A DNA stretch of 64,000 nucleotides from assembly GCA_963827935.1 (NCBI GenBank), contig CAWHCN010000017.1, positions 1,264,122-1,328,121 of the forward strand, given 5' to 3'. A program made the position numbers and the translations under genes. Shown here piece after piece: positions 55,819 through 64,000 of the stretch. Position 1 is the stretch's first letter, and each line of letters begins with the position of its first letter. The stretch is from DATFNV01 sp963827935. GTDB taxonomy: Bacteria; Planctomycetota; Planctomycetia; Gemmatales; Gemmataceae. The notes beneath the pieces were generated by a model. The model did not search any database, was not told the origin of the DNA, and was given only the letters and a program-made list of their open reading frames with translations.

Positions 55819-57546
55819 ATGTTTAACTTCTTCGGCGCTTCTCGACTGGTAAGCCTGTTGTCCTCGCGACGCCCGCGGCAGAAGAGCCGGGGTGGCCCTT
55901 CCCGCCCTCACCTGCGCCCCTGCCTGGAGGCGCTGGAAGATCGCTGGGTGCCGACGGCGGTGACGAACCTGAACGACAGCGGGGGCGGATCGCTGCGCAA
56001 CGCCATTGCCGCGGGAGGCACCGTGACCTTCCAAGCCGGCTTGCACGGAACGATCGACCTGACTTCGGGGATCCTGCTGATCACCCAAAACGTCACCATC
56101 GACGGGCCGGGGGCCAGCGTCATCAGCGTGAACGGGAGCGGGAACGAAGGGCGCGGGATCTTTGGCATCACCGGCGGCACGCAGGTGACCATCTCGGGCC
56201 TGAGTCTCGTCCACGGGGAGGTCGAAGACGATGGCGGCACCGTCAGCGACGAGAGTGCCACGGGCCTTGTGCTCACTCTCGATGCGTGTGTGCTCAGTGA
56301 CAACATCGCCGGAGGCTCCGGCGGCGCGGTGGCCATGAGAGATGGCTCGCGCCTGGTGCTGACCGGGTGTACCCTCGCGAGCAACACGGCCCAGGACGGC
56401 GGCGGCGGCACCGTTTTCACCGAGGACATTGACGTGGCAGTGACCAATTGCACCATCACCGGCAACAACGCCGCCTCGGAGGGCGGCGGCGGCATCGAGA
56501 CGGAAGGCGCCGCCGTGACGGTGATGGGCAGTACCATCAGCCATAACACCACGGCAGGCGAGGAGAACGGCGGCGCGATCGCCAGCGAGGGCGGCACCGT
56601 CACTGTCACCGACAGCACCCTGACGTACAACACGGGCACCGACAGCGAAGGCGCGGGCGGCGGCGCGATCGAAAGCGAGGGCGGCGAAGTGACCGTGGTG
56701 CGCAGCACCATCAGCTTTAACACCGCGGCAGGCGAGGAGAACGGCGGCGCGATCGCCAGCGAAGGCGGCGAAGTCACCCTCACCGACTGCACCGTGGTGG
56801 GCAACCAGTCCACCGGCACCGGCAACATCTCGGAGGGCGGCACCATCTCCAGCGAAGGGGGCTCGGTGACCCTGCTGCGCAGCACGATCAGCAATAACAC
56901 CGTGGCAGGCGACGAAAACGGCGGCGGCATCGACAGCGAGGGCGGCAAGGTGATGCTCACCGACAGCACCATCTCGGGCAACAAGGCCACCGGCAGCGGA
57001 GAGGACTCGGAGGGCGGCGGCGCCATTAACGGCGAGGATGGCAGCATCATCTGCATTAACAGCACGATCTTCGGCAACACGGTTGCCGGCCAGCAGGGCG
57101 GCGGCGGCCTCTTCCTGTTCTCCAGGTCGGGCACGATCACGTTGGTCAACACCATCGTCGCGGGCAACACCGCTACGAACGGCCCAGGCCCCGACATTGC
57201 CGGCCTGGTCGCCTCGGCCGACCATAGCCTCGTGGGCGACGGCAGCACGACCGGCCTGGTCAACGGGCACAACGGCAACCTGGTCGGGAGCACCGGCCAC
57301 ACCATCAACCCCAGGCTCGGCCCGCTCCAGAACAACGGCGGCCTCACCCCCACCCTGGCCCTGCTGGCCGGCAGCCCCGCCATCGACGCCGGCGACGACA
57401 GCGTGCTCGGCTCCCCCGACAACCTGACGACCGACCAGCGCGGCCCGGGCTTCGCACGCAAGGTCGGCGCCCATGTGGACATCGGCGCCTTCGAATTCGT
57501 GCCGCCGGCGCCGTCCGCGCACGGTCGCCGGAACGGCCCTCTGTAA
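55819..57546 (+). CDS. Surface protein with right-handed beta-helix (choice-of-anchor Q type)
   Basis: This 575-residue protein begins with a basic leader and the planctomycete surface motif LEALEDRWVPTA at about residue 36. Residues 45-480 are Gly/Ser/Thr-rich repeats of the parallel beta-helix kind (GGAIASEGGTVTVTDSTL, GGGIDSEGGKVMLTDSTI), each adding a rung. The C-terminal block has GPLQNNGGLTPTLALLAGSP, AIDAGDDS and VDIGAFEF, the choice-of-anchor Q signature. It is probably exported and attached to the cell surface, as adhesin or polysaccharide binder. The DNA of the rungs is itself repetitive. Start after GGAGGAATGGACGG. Confidence 0.9.
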   Translation: MFNFFGASRLVSLLSSRRPRQKSRGGPSRPHLRPCLEALEDRWVPTAVTNLNDSGGGSLRNAIAAGGTVTFQAGLHGTIDLTSGILLITQNVTIDGPGASVISVNGSGNEGRGIFGITGGTQVTISGLSLVHGEVEDDGGTVSDESATGLVLTLDACVLSDNIAGGSGGAVAMRDGSRLVLTGCTLASNTAQDGGGGTVFTEDIDVAVTNCTITGNNAASEGGGGIETEGAAVTVMGSTISHNTTAGEENGGAIASEGGTVTVTDSTLTYNTGTDSEGAGGGAIESEGGEVTVVRSTISFNTAAGEENGGAIASEGGEVTLTDCTVVGNQSTGTGNISEGGTISSEGGSVTLLRSTISNNTVAGDENGGGIDSEGGKVMLTDSTISGNKATGSGEDSEGGGAINGEDGSIICINSTIFGNTVAGQQGGGGLFLFSRSGTITLVNTIVAGNTATNGPGPDIAGLVASADHSLVGDGSTTGLVNGHNGNLVGSTGHTINPRLGPLQNNGGLTPTLALLAGSPAIDAGDDSVLGSPDNLTTDQRGPGFARKVGAHVDIGAFEFVPPAPSAHGRRNGPL

Positions 57547-57563
57547 AGCTCTTCTTAGTCCTT

Positions 57564-57614
57564 AGGGCAGGCTCCGCCTGCCCAGCCAAGCTCTCGGCAG
57601 GCGGAGCCTGCCCT
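57564..57614. repeat. Inverted repeat between two surface-protein genes
   Basis: Perfect 19-bp arms, AGGGCAGGCTCCGCCTGCC and its complement, with a 13-nt loop; each arm is nearly self-complementary. It sits 18 bp after the beta-helix gene and may act as a transcription terminator. Confidence 0.75.
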
Positions 57615-57644
57615 ACGAACTGCGGCCCAATGACCGAGGCTCTC

Positions 57645-58946
57645 ATGAGAAATGGATTTTTCGCGGCGGCTGGCGCGATGGCCCTGGGCGGGACGGTCGC
57701 TTTCGGACAGGCGCCGTCCAGCACTGCCACGCCGGACCAGACCCCGGCAGCAACGGCGCCGTTCTCCCAGGCCCCGGCACTCGAATCCGGCGTGCCTTCC
57801 GGCACCGGCCCGTGCTTCGGCCCACCCGGCTGCGAGGCGGACCAGGATGGCTCCTGGGGACGGATCACGCTCTCGGCCGACTATCTCCTGTGGTGGGTAC
57901 GCAAGGGCCCGACCCCCGGTCCGCTCCTGACGGTCGGCTCGGCCGGTGACCCCATCCCAGGCGCCCTCGGCCAGCCGGGCACCCAGCCGCTGTTCGGCGA
58001 CGGCGGCCTCGATTACCACACATTCTCGGGCCTCCGCCTCAACGGCAGCATCGGTCTGGCGTCCGGCCTGGGCCTGGACGGCAGTTTCTTTATCCTCGAA
58101 CGCCGCTCCCTTGGCTTCGGCGCCGCTTCCGATGCCAACGGCAACCCGCTCATCGCCCGGCCCGTCATCAACGACCTGAACAGCGTGCCGGAATCCTACG
58201 ATACCTCCTTCCCGGGAAGCGTCGCCGGCGCGTCCACCGTCGTCTCGGACACGCGGCTGTGGGGGTATGAGATCAACCTGGCCGCCGACCTGCGCGGTGC
58301 GAGTCGCGCCATATCGAGATCCTGGCCGGCTATCGTTACCTGAGCCTCGCGCGAGGACCTCCTCTTCAACGACGTGCTGACTCCGTTGACGACGGACTTC
58401 CTGACCTTCGACGGGGCCGCGGTCAATCCGCCCAGCACCATCGCCGACTCGGACAGCTTCAGCACACGCAATTCGTTCTGCGGCGGTCAGGTTGGCGTCC
58501 GCTGGCAGGAGGCGTTCGGCAAGCTCAACTTGGGCGTAACCGGCAAGATCGCACTCGGGGCCACCGAGCAACGGGTGGCAATCGACGGCTTCTCGGTTCT
58601 GAACACTCCCGGTGCGGGCGTGACCGTGGCCCCGGGCGGCATCCTCGCCCAGACCACCAACGGCGGGACGCACTCGCGCAGCGTCTTCTCCGTCGTCCCG
58701 GAGCTGGGCCTCAATGTCGGCTGGCAGTTCACGCCTTGGCTCAGCGCCAACCTGGGCTACACCTACTTGTACTGGTCCGACGTGGTCCGGCCCGGCGCCC
58801 AGATTGACCCGCGGGTCAACCCGTTCGTGGTGCCCACCGACCAGAATTTCGGTGGCGGACCGTCCACGGGCCACCCGGCATTCGTGTTCCACTCCAGCGA
58901 TTTCTGGGCGCAGGGGCTCAACGTGGGCCTGACGCTGCGGTTCTAG
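57645..58946 (+). CDS. BBP7-family outer-membrane beta-barrel protein (frame interrupted once)
   Basis: It starts MRNGFFAAAGAMALGGTVAF at 57645, a signal peptide. The family landmarks of planctomycete BBP7 proteins are present: WGRITLSADYLLWWVRKGP near residue 75, the DYHTFSGLRLNGSIGL segment, and after a frameshift near 58330 TRNSFCGGQVGVRWQEAFGK... and a C-terminal barrel strand GLNVGLTLRF. About 433 residues. Predicted porin-like barrel in the outer membrane. The IS701-like element is inserted at its stop codon, in a CTAG that still provides the TAG. Confidence 0.85.
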
Positions 58947-60613
58947 TTGGACAGCGCCACTTTCCTTGTTGCAATGGCGGAAGTCCAACATTGAGAACAG
59001 TATAGCCGATCAGGTCGGCGATTGGGGGATGCACGATTTGATCCGATCGACATCGATGCCCAAGGATCGCAGTTGAGCCATGCGCGTTTTCACGTGAGAG
59101 CGCTGGGCCTGCGCATTGCGACGCTGGTAATACTGCTGCTTGGCTAACTCTCGTTGGAAGCGTGCCGCTTTTGTCAGTCGCCCCTGTGCTGTCTCTAACC
59201 AGGTGTTCATGGCTCGTCGCACTTGTTCTGTCGTCAGGTGTTCCAGCGGGTCGTCGTGCGTCGTTGCGGCGTCGAACTGCTGACGCATGCGGGCGCAAAA
59301 CAGGTGGGTCAGTTGCGTCAGGTAACAGTGCCGGTGCAAGCAACGCCAGCCGCGAACTTCGTAATGGTCCAAGCCCAGTTCCTCTTTGGCCTGGCGAAAG
59401 CAGCTTTCCACCGACCAACGCCCAAAGGCCACACGCAGTAACCGCCGTAGCGAGATGCCACGCTCCCCGGGCACACGATTGGATAGGAAGTATTTCACCT
59501 CATTGGTCAAAACGTTGCGTGCTACGAGCAAGCAGTGCCGACGCCCCGGCAGGCCATCGAGTCCCTTGCGCCAGAGCTTCGCCCATTTCACCTCCCAGAC
59601 TTCGGGGCCGTGCTGGGTGTCCTTGATGCGGTAGCGCTGCCACTTCTGCTGGCGAAAGACGGGCGAATAGCGTGCCAGGTTTCGCACTTCGCTGCCGCGT
59701 CGGCTTCGCGCCGCCAGCCGCGGATAGGTCCTTTTGCGGCCGCGCCGCCGCGACCGACCGCTCCGAAGCACCTGGGGCTTTTTCAGCCAGCCGCGGAAGT
59801 TCGTCGGCACTTCGCCCACGAATACCTGTCCACGCTGTTCCAGACCGTCCAGAAAGGCCGTGTCGCGGCCGTAGCCTTCGTCAAACGTCCAGGCCTGGAC
59901 GCGCACACCGTTGGCCAAGGCGCGGTCGATCAACTCCAGGGCGATTTGCGGCTTGGTACGGAACACGACCTCGTCGGGGATGTAACTTTTTTTCGACGCT
60001 CCGGATCGTCGGCCCAATCCCGGGGCAGGTAGACCGCGCTGTCGAGCAGACACTGAAAGCCGGGGCTGCTGTAGCTCAGATGCACGCCGACGACGCCGTT
60101 GTCGACTTTGCCACAACTGCCCAGCCACTGCCGTGCGGCACCCGCCGTATGGCTGCCGCTCTTGGCCGTTCCCGATTCGTCGAGGCAGCCGATCGCCTCC
60201 GCATGAGCATGTTCGCGGGCAACCAACCGCTGGCAGTCATCGCGCACGCCGGTCTCATCCCACTTGATCGATTCCACGAAACGTTGTAGAGTCCGCGGTG
60301 CCGTACCCAGCTCCAGGGCCATGGCCTCGATGTTTTTGCGTTGCAGGTTCGAGAGCAGCCCCTGGACATACACGGCCAACAGGGCGAAACCGGGGCGGCT
60401 GCGAAAGCGGCCGACGAACAGCCTCAGAAACTTGGCCAACTCCTTGCCGAGACTGGCAATCTGCTTCAGCGTCATCCTGACGATCCTCCGTGGTATTCCT
60501 TCCAGGAATTAGCGAACACGGAGGATCGTCTTTTTCTACTCTATGACGCAACCCCAACTTCCTGTGTTAGCTGCACTTACGTATCATCCATGACAGAAAG
60601 TGGCGCTGTCCAA
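58947..60613 (-). mobile_element. IS701-like insertion sequence, 1,667 bp
   Basis: 18-bp inverted repeats TTGGACAGCGCCACTTTC at 58947-58964 and 60596-60613 are flanked by CTAG on both sides (58943-58946, 60614-60617). That matches the 4-bp YTAR target duplication of IS701 elements. Confidence 0.88.
59010..60475 (-). CDS. IS701-family transposase (frame interrupted once)
   Basis: It starts MTLKQIASLGKELAKFLRLF at 60475. The family hallmarks are AIGCLDESGTAKSGSHTAGA (first acidic residue) with SCGKVDNGVVGVHLSY, WTFDEGYGRDTAFLDGLEQR (second) and the late VESCFRQAKEELGLDHYEVR segment (Glu). The two parts join at a run of seven A near 60000; with eight A the frame reads RRKKSYIPDEVV without a break. 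About 490 residues. The element may be functional if the break is a sequencing error. Confidence 0.85.
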
Positions 60614-60773
60614 CTAGGTTTGGCGAGCGAGCAATAGGGGCGGCATACTTTATGTGTAGCCCACAAGCCCGCTCCAATAGGTACGCTGTCCCCGTTTCAG
60701 CTTTCCTTCTGTGCTCTCCAAGTGATGGGCGGCCCACCTGCGCGACGCCGGGGATAGCCGCCCGGTTGCGAAA

Positions 60774-61617
60774 TCAGCGGGGAAGGAATTCGCGAATGGC
60801 CGCCGCAATCTCTGCGGCGTGGGTCTCCAGCGCGAAATGCCCGGTGTCGAAGAAGCGCAAGACCGCGTCCGGAATGTCGCGCTGAACGCCTCGGCCCCTT
60901 GCGGCAGGAAGAACGGGTCGTTCTTGCCCCACACTGCCAGGAGGGGCGGCTTGGAGGTGCGGAAATACTTCTGGAAGGTCGGGTAGAGCGCGACGTTGCT
61001 CTTGTAGTCCCCGAACAGGTCGAGCTGCAGTTCGGCCGCCCCGGGTCGGCACATATAGAAGTCATCGAGCGAGTATCCATCCGGCGAGACCGCCGTCGTG
61101 TCGGGGACGCCGTGCAGGTATTGCCACACGGTCGTCTCGGGCGCAGGAACTTGCGCAGTGCCTCGCGGTTGGCCTGGGACGCGTTCTGCCAATAAGCCCG
61201 GATCGGGTTCCAGCCGTCGCTCAGACCTTCCTCGTAGGCGTTGCCGTTCTGGGAGATGATCGCCGTGATCCGGTCTGGGTGCTTTACGGCCAGCCGGAAT
61301 CCGGTCGGTGCGCCGTAATCGAAGACGTAGACAGCATAGCGATTGAAGCCGACCACCTCCGTGAAGCGGTCGATCGTCTCCGCGATCCCGTCGAAGGTAT
61401 GGCCGCCGCTCGGCATGTTGGACCTTCCGAAGCCCGGCAAATCGGGAGCAACGAGGTGAAAGCGGTCGGCCAGGAGCGGGATGAGGTCCCGAAACATATG
61501 GCTGGCGCTCGGGAAACCATGAAGCAACAGCAGCTTCGGGGCGCCGGCCGCGCCGGCCTCGCGATAGAAGATATTGAAGCCGTCCACGTCGGCCGTTCGA
61601 TACTTGATGGCGGTCAT
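60774..61617 (-). CDS. Alpha/beta hydrolase, haloalkane dehalogenase/epoxide hydrolase-like (frame interrupted)
   Basis: It starts MTAIKYRTADVDGFNIFYRE at 61617. Oxyanion motif LLLHGFPSASHMFRDLIP; the nucleophile position is Asp in VYVFDYGAPTGFRLA, as in dehalogenases and epoxide hydrolases rather than esterases. After shifts near 61140 and 60870 come AVWGKNDPFFLPQGAEAF (charge-relay acid) and FFDTGHFALETHAAEIAAAI (His). About 280 residues. It is the last gene of a minus-strand cluster with a second hydrolase and an SDR, all of a proteobacterial flavour, so the group may have been acquired together. Confidence 0.85.
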
Positions 61618-61679
61618 GGCGTTTTTTCCTTTGCGAAGAGGGTAACGGTCTTGGAGCGATCAATGCGGGGAGGCCGCGT

Positions 61680-62375
61680 TCAGCCCACGACGACCGCGGC
61701 AATCGCCTCGAGGATAATGTCCACGACGACGGAAGGCGCAGTCACGAGCGGCGCATGATCCACCGGATGCGCGCACACCCGAGCGTTCATCCGCTGGGCC
61801 ATGAAGCGCTGATTCTCTGGGACGATCATGCGGTCCTGCTCGGCCACGAGGAACCAGGTCGGACGGTCCTTCCACAGCGGCCGATCGACGGCAACGCTGA
61901 GGCAGGCCGGCGAGAGCGGCCGCTGAACCGCCGCCAGCACGGCCAGTTCCTCTGCAACAGCATTTTGGGCGAAGGCGGCGGCGAAGGCTGACTCGGGCAG
62001 ATAGATCAGTCCGTGCTTGTCGGGAGCCAGCTTCGGCGCCTGCGGGTGCGGCTCGGTGCGGTAGAAGACGTCCGCAACGGTTTCGCCCTCGTCCGGAGCG
62101 AGGGCGGCGACATACACAAGTCCCTTCACCTTCTCGTCGCGCGTCGCCGCGATGACGGCGCCGGCATAGGCGTGGCCGGTGAGAACCATCGGCCCCGTCA
62201 CTCGCTCGAGCGTTCGATCGAGCACCGCCACATCATCCCGGAACGATGTCAGCGGCAACGGCGCCGCGACCACCTTGATGCCGTCAGCCACCAGGGACGC
62301 GATAACCTTTGCCCAGCTCGATCCGTCAGCCCAGGCGCCGTGAACGAGCACGACGCTCACGCCATTCGAAGGCAT
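61680..62375 (-). CDS. Alpha/beta fold hydrolase-like protein lacking the usual serine
   Basis: This 231-residue protein starts at the ATG 62375, 7 bases after GGAAGGAG. It carries VVLVHGAWADGSSWAKVI, typical of a small esterase family, but the nucleophile elbow reads TGHAYAG instead of GHSYGG. The acid (AEQDRMIVPENQ) and His (VDHAPLVTAP) are kept. With Ala for Ser it may be inactive or use another mechanism; a base error is possible. It sits between the dehalogenase-like gene and the SDR gene. Confidence 0.8.
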   Translation of the reverse strand: MPSNGVSVVLVHGAWADGSSWAKVIASLVADGIKVVAAPLPLTSFRDDVAVLDRTLERVTGPMVLTGHAYAGAVIAATRDEKVKGLVYVAALAPDEGETVADVFYRTEPHPQAPKLAPDKHGLIYLPESAFAAAFAQNAVAEELAVLAAVQRPLSPACLSVAVDRPLWKDRPTWFLVAEQDRMIVPENQRFMAQRMNARVCAHPVDHAPLVTAPSVVVDIILEAIAAVVVG

Positions 62376-62391
62376 CACCGCACTCCTTCCG

Positions 62392-63161
62392 TTAGATCGA
62401 CTTCACCTCCCCACCGTCCATCCGTAGCGTCGAACCCGTCATCCAGCGGGCACCCGGCGACACCAGGAACGCCATCAGTTCAGCGATCTCTTCGGGCTTG
62501 CCGTAGCGAGCGATACCGGCCTCCTTCGGGAACCTGGCCGTGGCCTCCTCGACAGTCATCTCGTGTCGCGGAGCCCAATGCTCCAGATAGGAGCGGCGGC
62601 GCCGGTCATGACCGGGCCCGGCAGCGCGCTGTTGACCTGGACGCCGTCCTCGATCCCCCGGTCGGAGAAGGCCTTGGCCAGCGCGATAATCGCCGCGTTG
62701 ATCGTGCCGACCGCGGCGTAGGGCGCCTTCGGGAAGACCGCCGAATTGCCGGACATCAGCACCACCGAGCCCTTCGCCTGCTTCAGCGCCGGCCAGGCCG
62801 CGACGGTGAGGCGGCGGCGCCCCGTGCAGCTTGAGCCCAGGCCGGCCTCCCACTGCTCGTCCGTCATCTCGAAGAGATCGATCTGCGGGACCGCACCAGC
62901 GATATTGAGCAGCGCGTCGATTCGGCCGAAGGCCCGCAAGGTTTGATCGACCAGTGTCTGGGCGGCCGAAGGCTGGGCCAGATCGACATCGAGGATCAAC
63001 GCTTCCGCGCCGGTGGCCCTCACCGCTTCGGCCGTCCGCTCCAGGTTCGCACGGTTCCGCGCGACCAGGACCAGCGCCGAGAAATCGCGGGCCAGACGGA
63101 TTGCCGTCGTTTGGCCGATACCCTGGCTGGCCCCGGTGACGATAGCAACGCTTTTCGACAT
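62392..63161 (-). CDS. Short-chain dehydrogenase/reductase (frame interrupted)
   Basis: It starts MSKSVAIVTGASQGIGQTTA (TGxxxGxG cofactor motif) at 63161. Then LNIAGAVPQIDLFEMTDEQW (NAG-like), VLMSGNSAVFPKAPYAAVGT and, after shifts near 62825 and 62590, EHWAPRHEMTVEEATARFPK and WMTGSTLRMDGGEVKSI. The catalytic Tyr in PYAAVG is kept, but the Lys expected four residues on is Gly, so it belongs to a divergent SDR group. About 258 residues. It lies directly after the sigma-factor fragment and before the two hydrolases. Confidence 0.85.
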
Positions 63162-63246
63162 CTGGTGGATCCTTTCCTCTGCCGACCCCGCACCCACTTG
63201 GACGCGAAGAGAAGCCTTCAAGTTACACCTGCGGGCAAGCTTTTTC

Positions 63247-63549
63247 TCAGGATTCATCGCCAAGTACAACCGGCTCCAATAGCGTTCGCAGGGCCTGGCG
63301 CGCACGGTGCAAGCGCGTCTTGACGGCTCCAGGGTTGATGCCCAGATATTGTGCCGTTTGTGCGGGGTCAAGTTCCTCAATGTCGCGCAGAACCAGAACC
63401 TCGCGGTAACGCTCGGGCAGCCGGTCGATGCAGTCCCGGACCTGGGCCCGAGCCTCGGCTCTGGTGAGCAGGGCCACCGCTTCATCCTCCGAGGCCCGGA
63501 CGGGGTGCTTGTCAACAAGGAAAAGGGGCAGCAAGGAAAAGACTGCCAT
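63247..63549 (-). pseudogene. C-terminal part of an ECF sigma factor gene
   Basis: 100 residues contain the region 4 helix-turn-helix (CIDRLPERYREVLVLRDIEE, LDPAQTAQYLGINPGAVKTR, LHRARQALRTLL). No region 2 precedes it: upstream sequence is non-coding, so the 5' half is missing. An ATG at 63549 could start a short DNA-binding protein, but as a sigma factor it would be non-functional. It probably once controlled the SDR-hydrolase cluster downstream. Confidence 0.75.
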
Positions 63550-64000
63550 GCAGGAATTGGGCCGGCTGATCGAGACGGAGTTTCCACGGGCCGCTGGGCG
63601 AACGGTTTTTTAAGGAGTCAAGGGATACCGTAAGTGGGTCAACAAGCCATCCTCTCTCGTTACTGGCGGTCACCGTCTCGCCATACTGGTACATCAGGGG
63701 AGTGACCCCACACTGCCGTATCAGGCGTTGGTGACCCGAGAGAGCGCCCGGCTTTTTTCAGGCTTTGCGCCTTGGGGACGATACGCGTTCTCGGCTGGCA
63801 AACCCGACTACGGTTAGCTGGGGTCAGGCTCCCCTGACGCCGTCGATTGTACCCTGCCGACGCCCAGCCGGGCCAGCACAAGCGGCCGGATGTCGTCCAG
63901 CCGCTCCGCGGGGGCCCGGACCAGACCGCCGCCCGTGGTAGCACGCCGGTGCATGATTCTAGGGTGCTCATAACACCATCGTCCCGCAGCTGGCAATCGC
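63550..64000. other. Right-end stretch with no assigned gene
   Basis: A minus-strand frame of 60 residues (63814-63996) ends in LDDIRPLVLARLGVGRVQST and may be the tail of a gene that begins outside the window; it is too short to name. The inverted repeat at 63692-63839 lies here. Confidence 0.4.
63692..63839. repeat. 148-bp inverted-repeat element
   Basis: CATCAGGGGAGTGACCCCA at the left is mirrored by TGGGGTCAGGCTCCCCTGACG at the right, with small differences. No gene is inside; it resembles the other passive palindromes of this genome. Confidence 0.5.

Noticed and set aside
55747..57522. A 591-codon minus-strand open frame opposite the beta-helix gene
   Set aside because: It is the mirror of the Gly/Ser/Thr rung repeats; its protein is a low-complexity Ala/Asp/Gly/Val repeat. 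The plus strand has a ribosome site, the surface motif and a proper C-terminal domain.

Overview
The window is GC-rich and looks like a chromosomal piece of a Gemmata-like planctomycete. The signs are a DUF1501 protein, a BBP7-family outer-membrane protein, a surface beta-helix protein with an N-terminal LEALEDRWVPT motif, an ECF sigma factor next to a Ser/Thr kinase-WD40 protein, squalene-cyclase-like repeat proteins and many palindromic repeats. These family assignments come from reading the sequence, not from a database search. About half of the genes are cut by one or more frameshifts, but the protein resumes intact in another frame each time. In the second transposase the break lies at a run of seven A. 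The simplest reading is uncorrected indel errors in a long-read assembly, so most such genes are annotated as single CDSs with the breaks described.

Layout. 1-9934: two secreted alpha/beta hydrolases, a DUF4139 protein and a large Tat-exported glycoside hydrolase. 9935-16774: a membrane Ser/Thr kinase bracketed by 123-bp palindromic repeats, a Tat-exported thiamine-diphosphate enzyme, a UbiA prenyltransferase, a nucleotidyltransferase and a sugar isomerase. 17079: tRNA-Met(CAT). 17213-29134: lipoprotein, DUF1501 protein, a coupled epimerase-hydrolase-ABC permease operon, a NicO metal exporter, two squalene-cyclase-like repeat proteins and threonine dehydrogenase. 29524-40784: a vapC remnant, a kinase-WD40-TPR giant with its ECF sigma factor, a carboxypeptidase-dipeptidyl-peptidase fusion and an adenylate cyclase.

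41144-49331 is an accessory island and the most interesting part. A minus-strand operon (48183 to 41754) encodes a small protein, an XRE repressor, an ImmA/IrrE metalloprotease, a papain-like protease with all catalytic residues, a divergent thymidylate synthase, a probable hmU-DNA-kinase-like protein, a MazG-like pyrophosphohydrolase, a holo-ACP synthase and a dCTP-deaminase-like protein whose coiled-coil/membrane tail is cut off by one in-frame TAA. It has its own promoter with two palindromes. Broken remnants of a GHKL ATPase and a C5 DNA methyltransferase flank it, which suggests a conflict or defence locus. I propose it as a candidate undescribed nucleotide-pool or DNA-modification system under protease/repressor control.

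49436-64000: small membrane and secreted proteins, a chalcone-isomerase-like protein, two complete insertion sequences (51337-53386 with 21-bp inverted repeats; 58947-60613, IS701-like, with a CTAG duplication at the stop codon of the BBP7 gene), a YncE-like propeller, a surface beta-helix protein, and a cluster of two alpha/beta hydrolases, an SDR and a truncated sigma factor.
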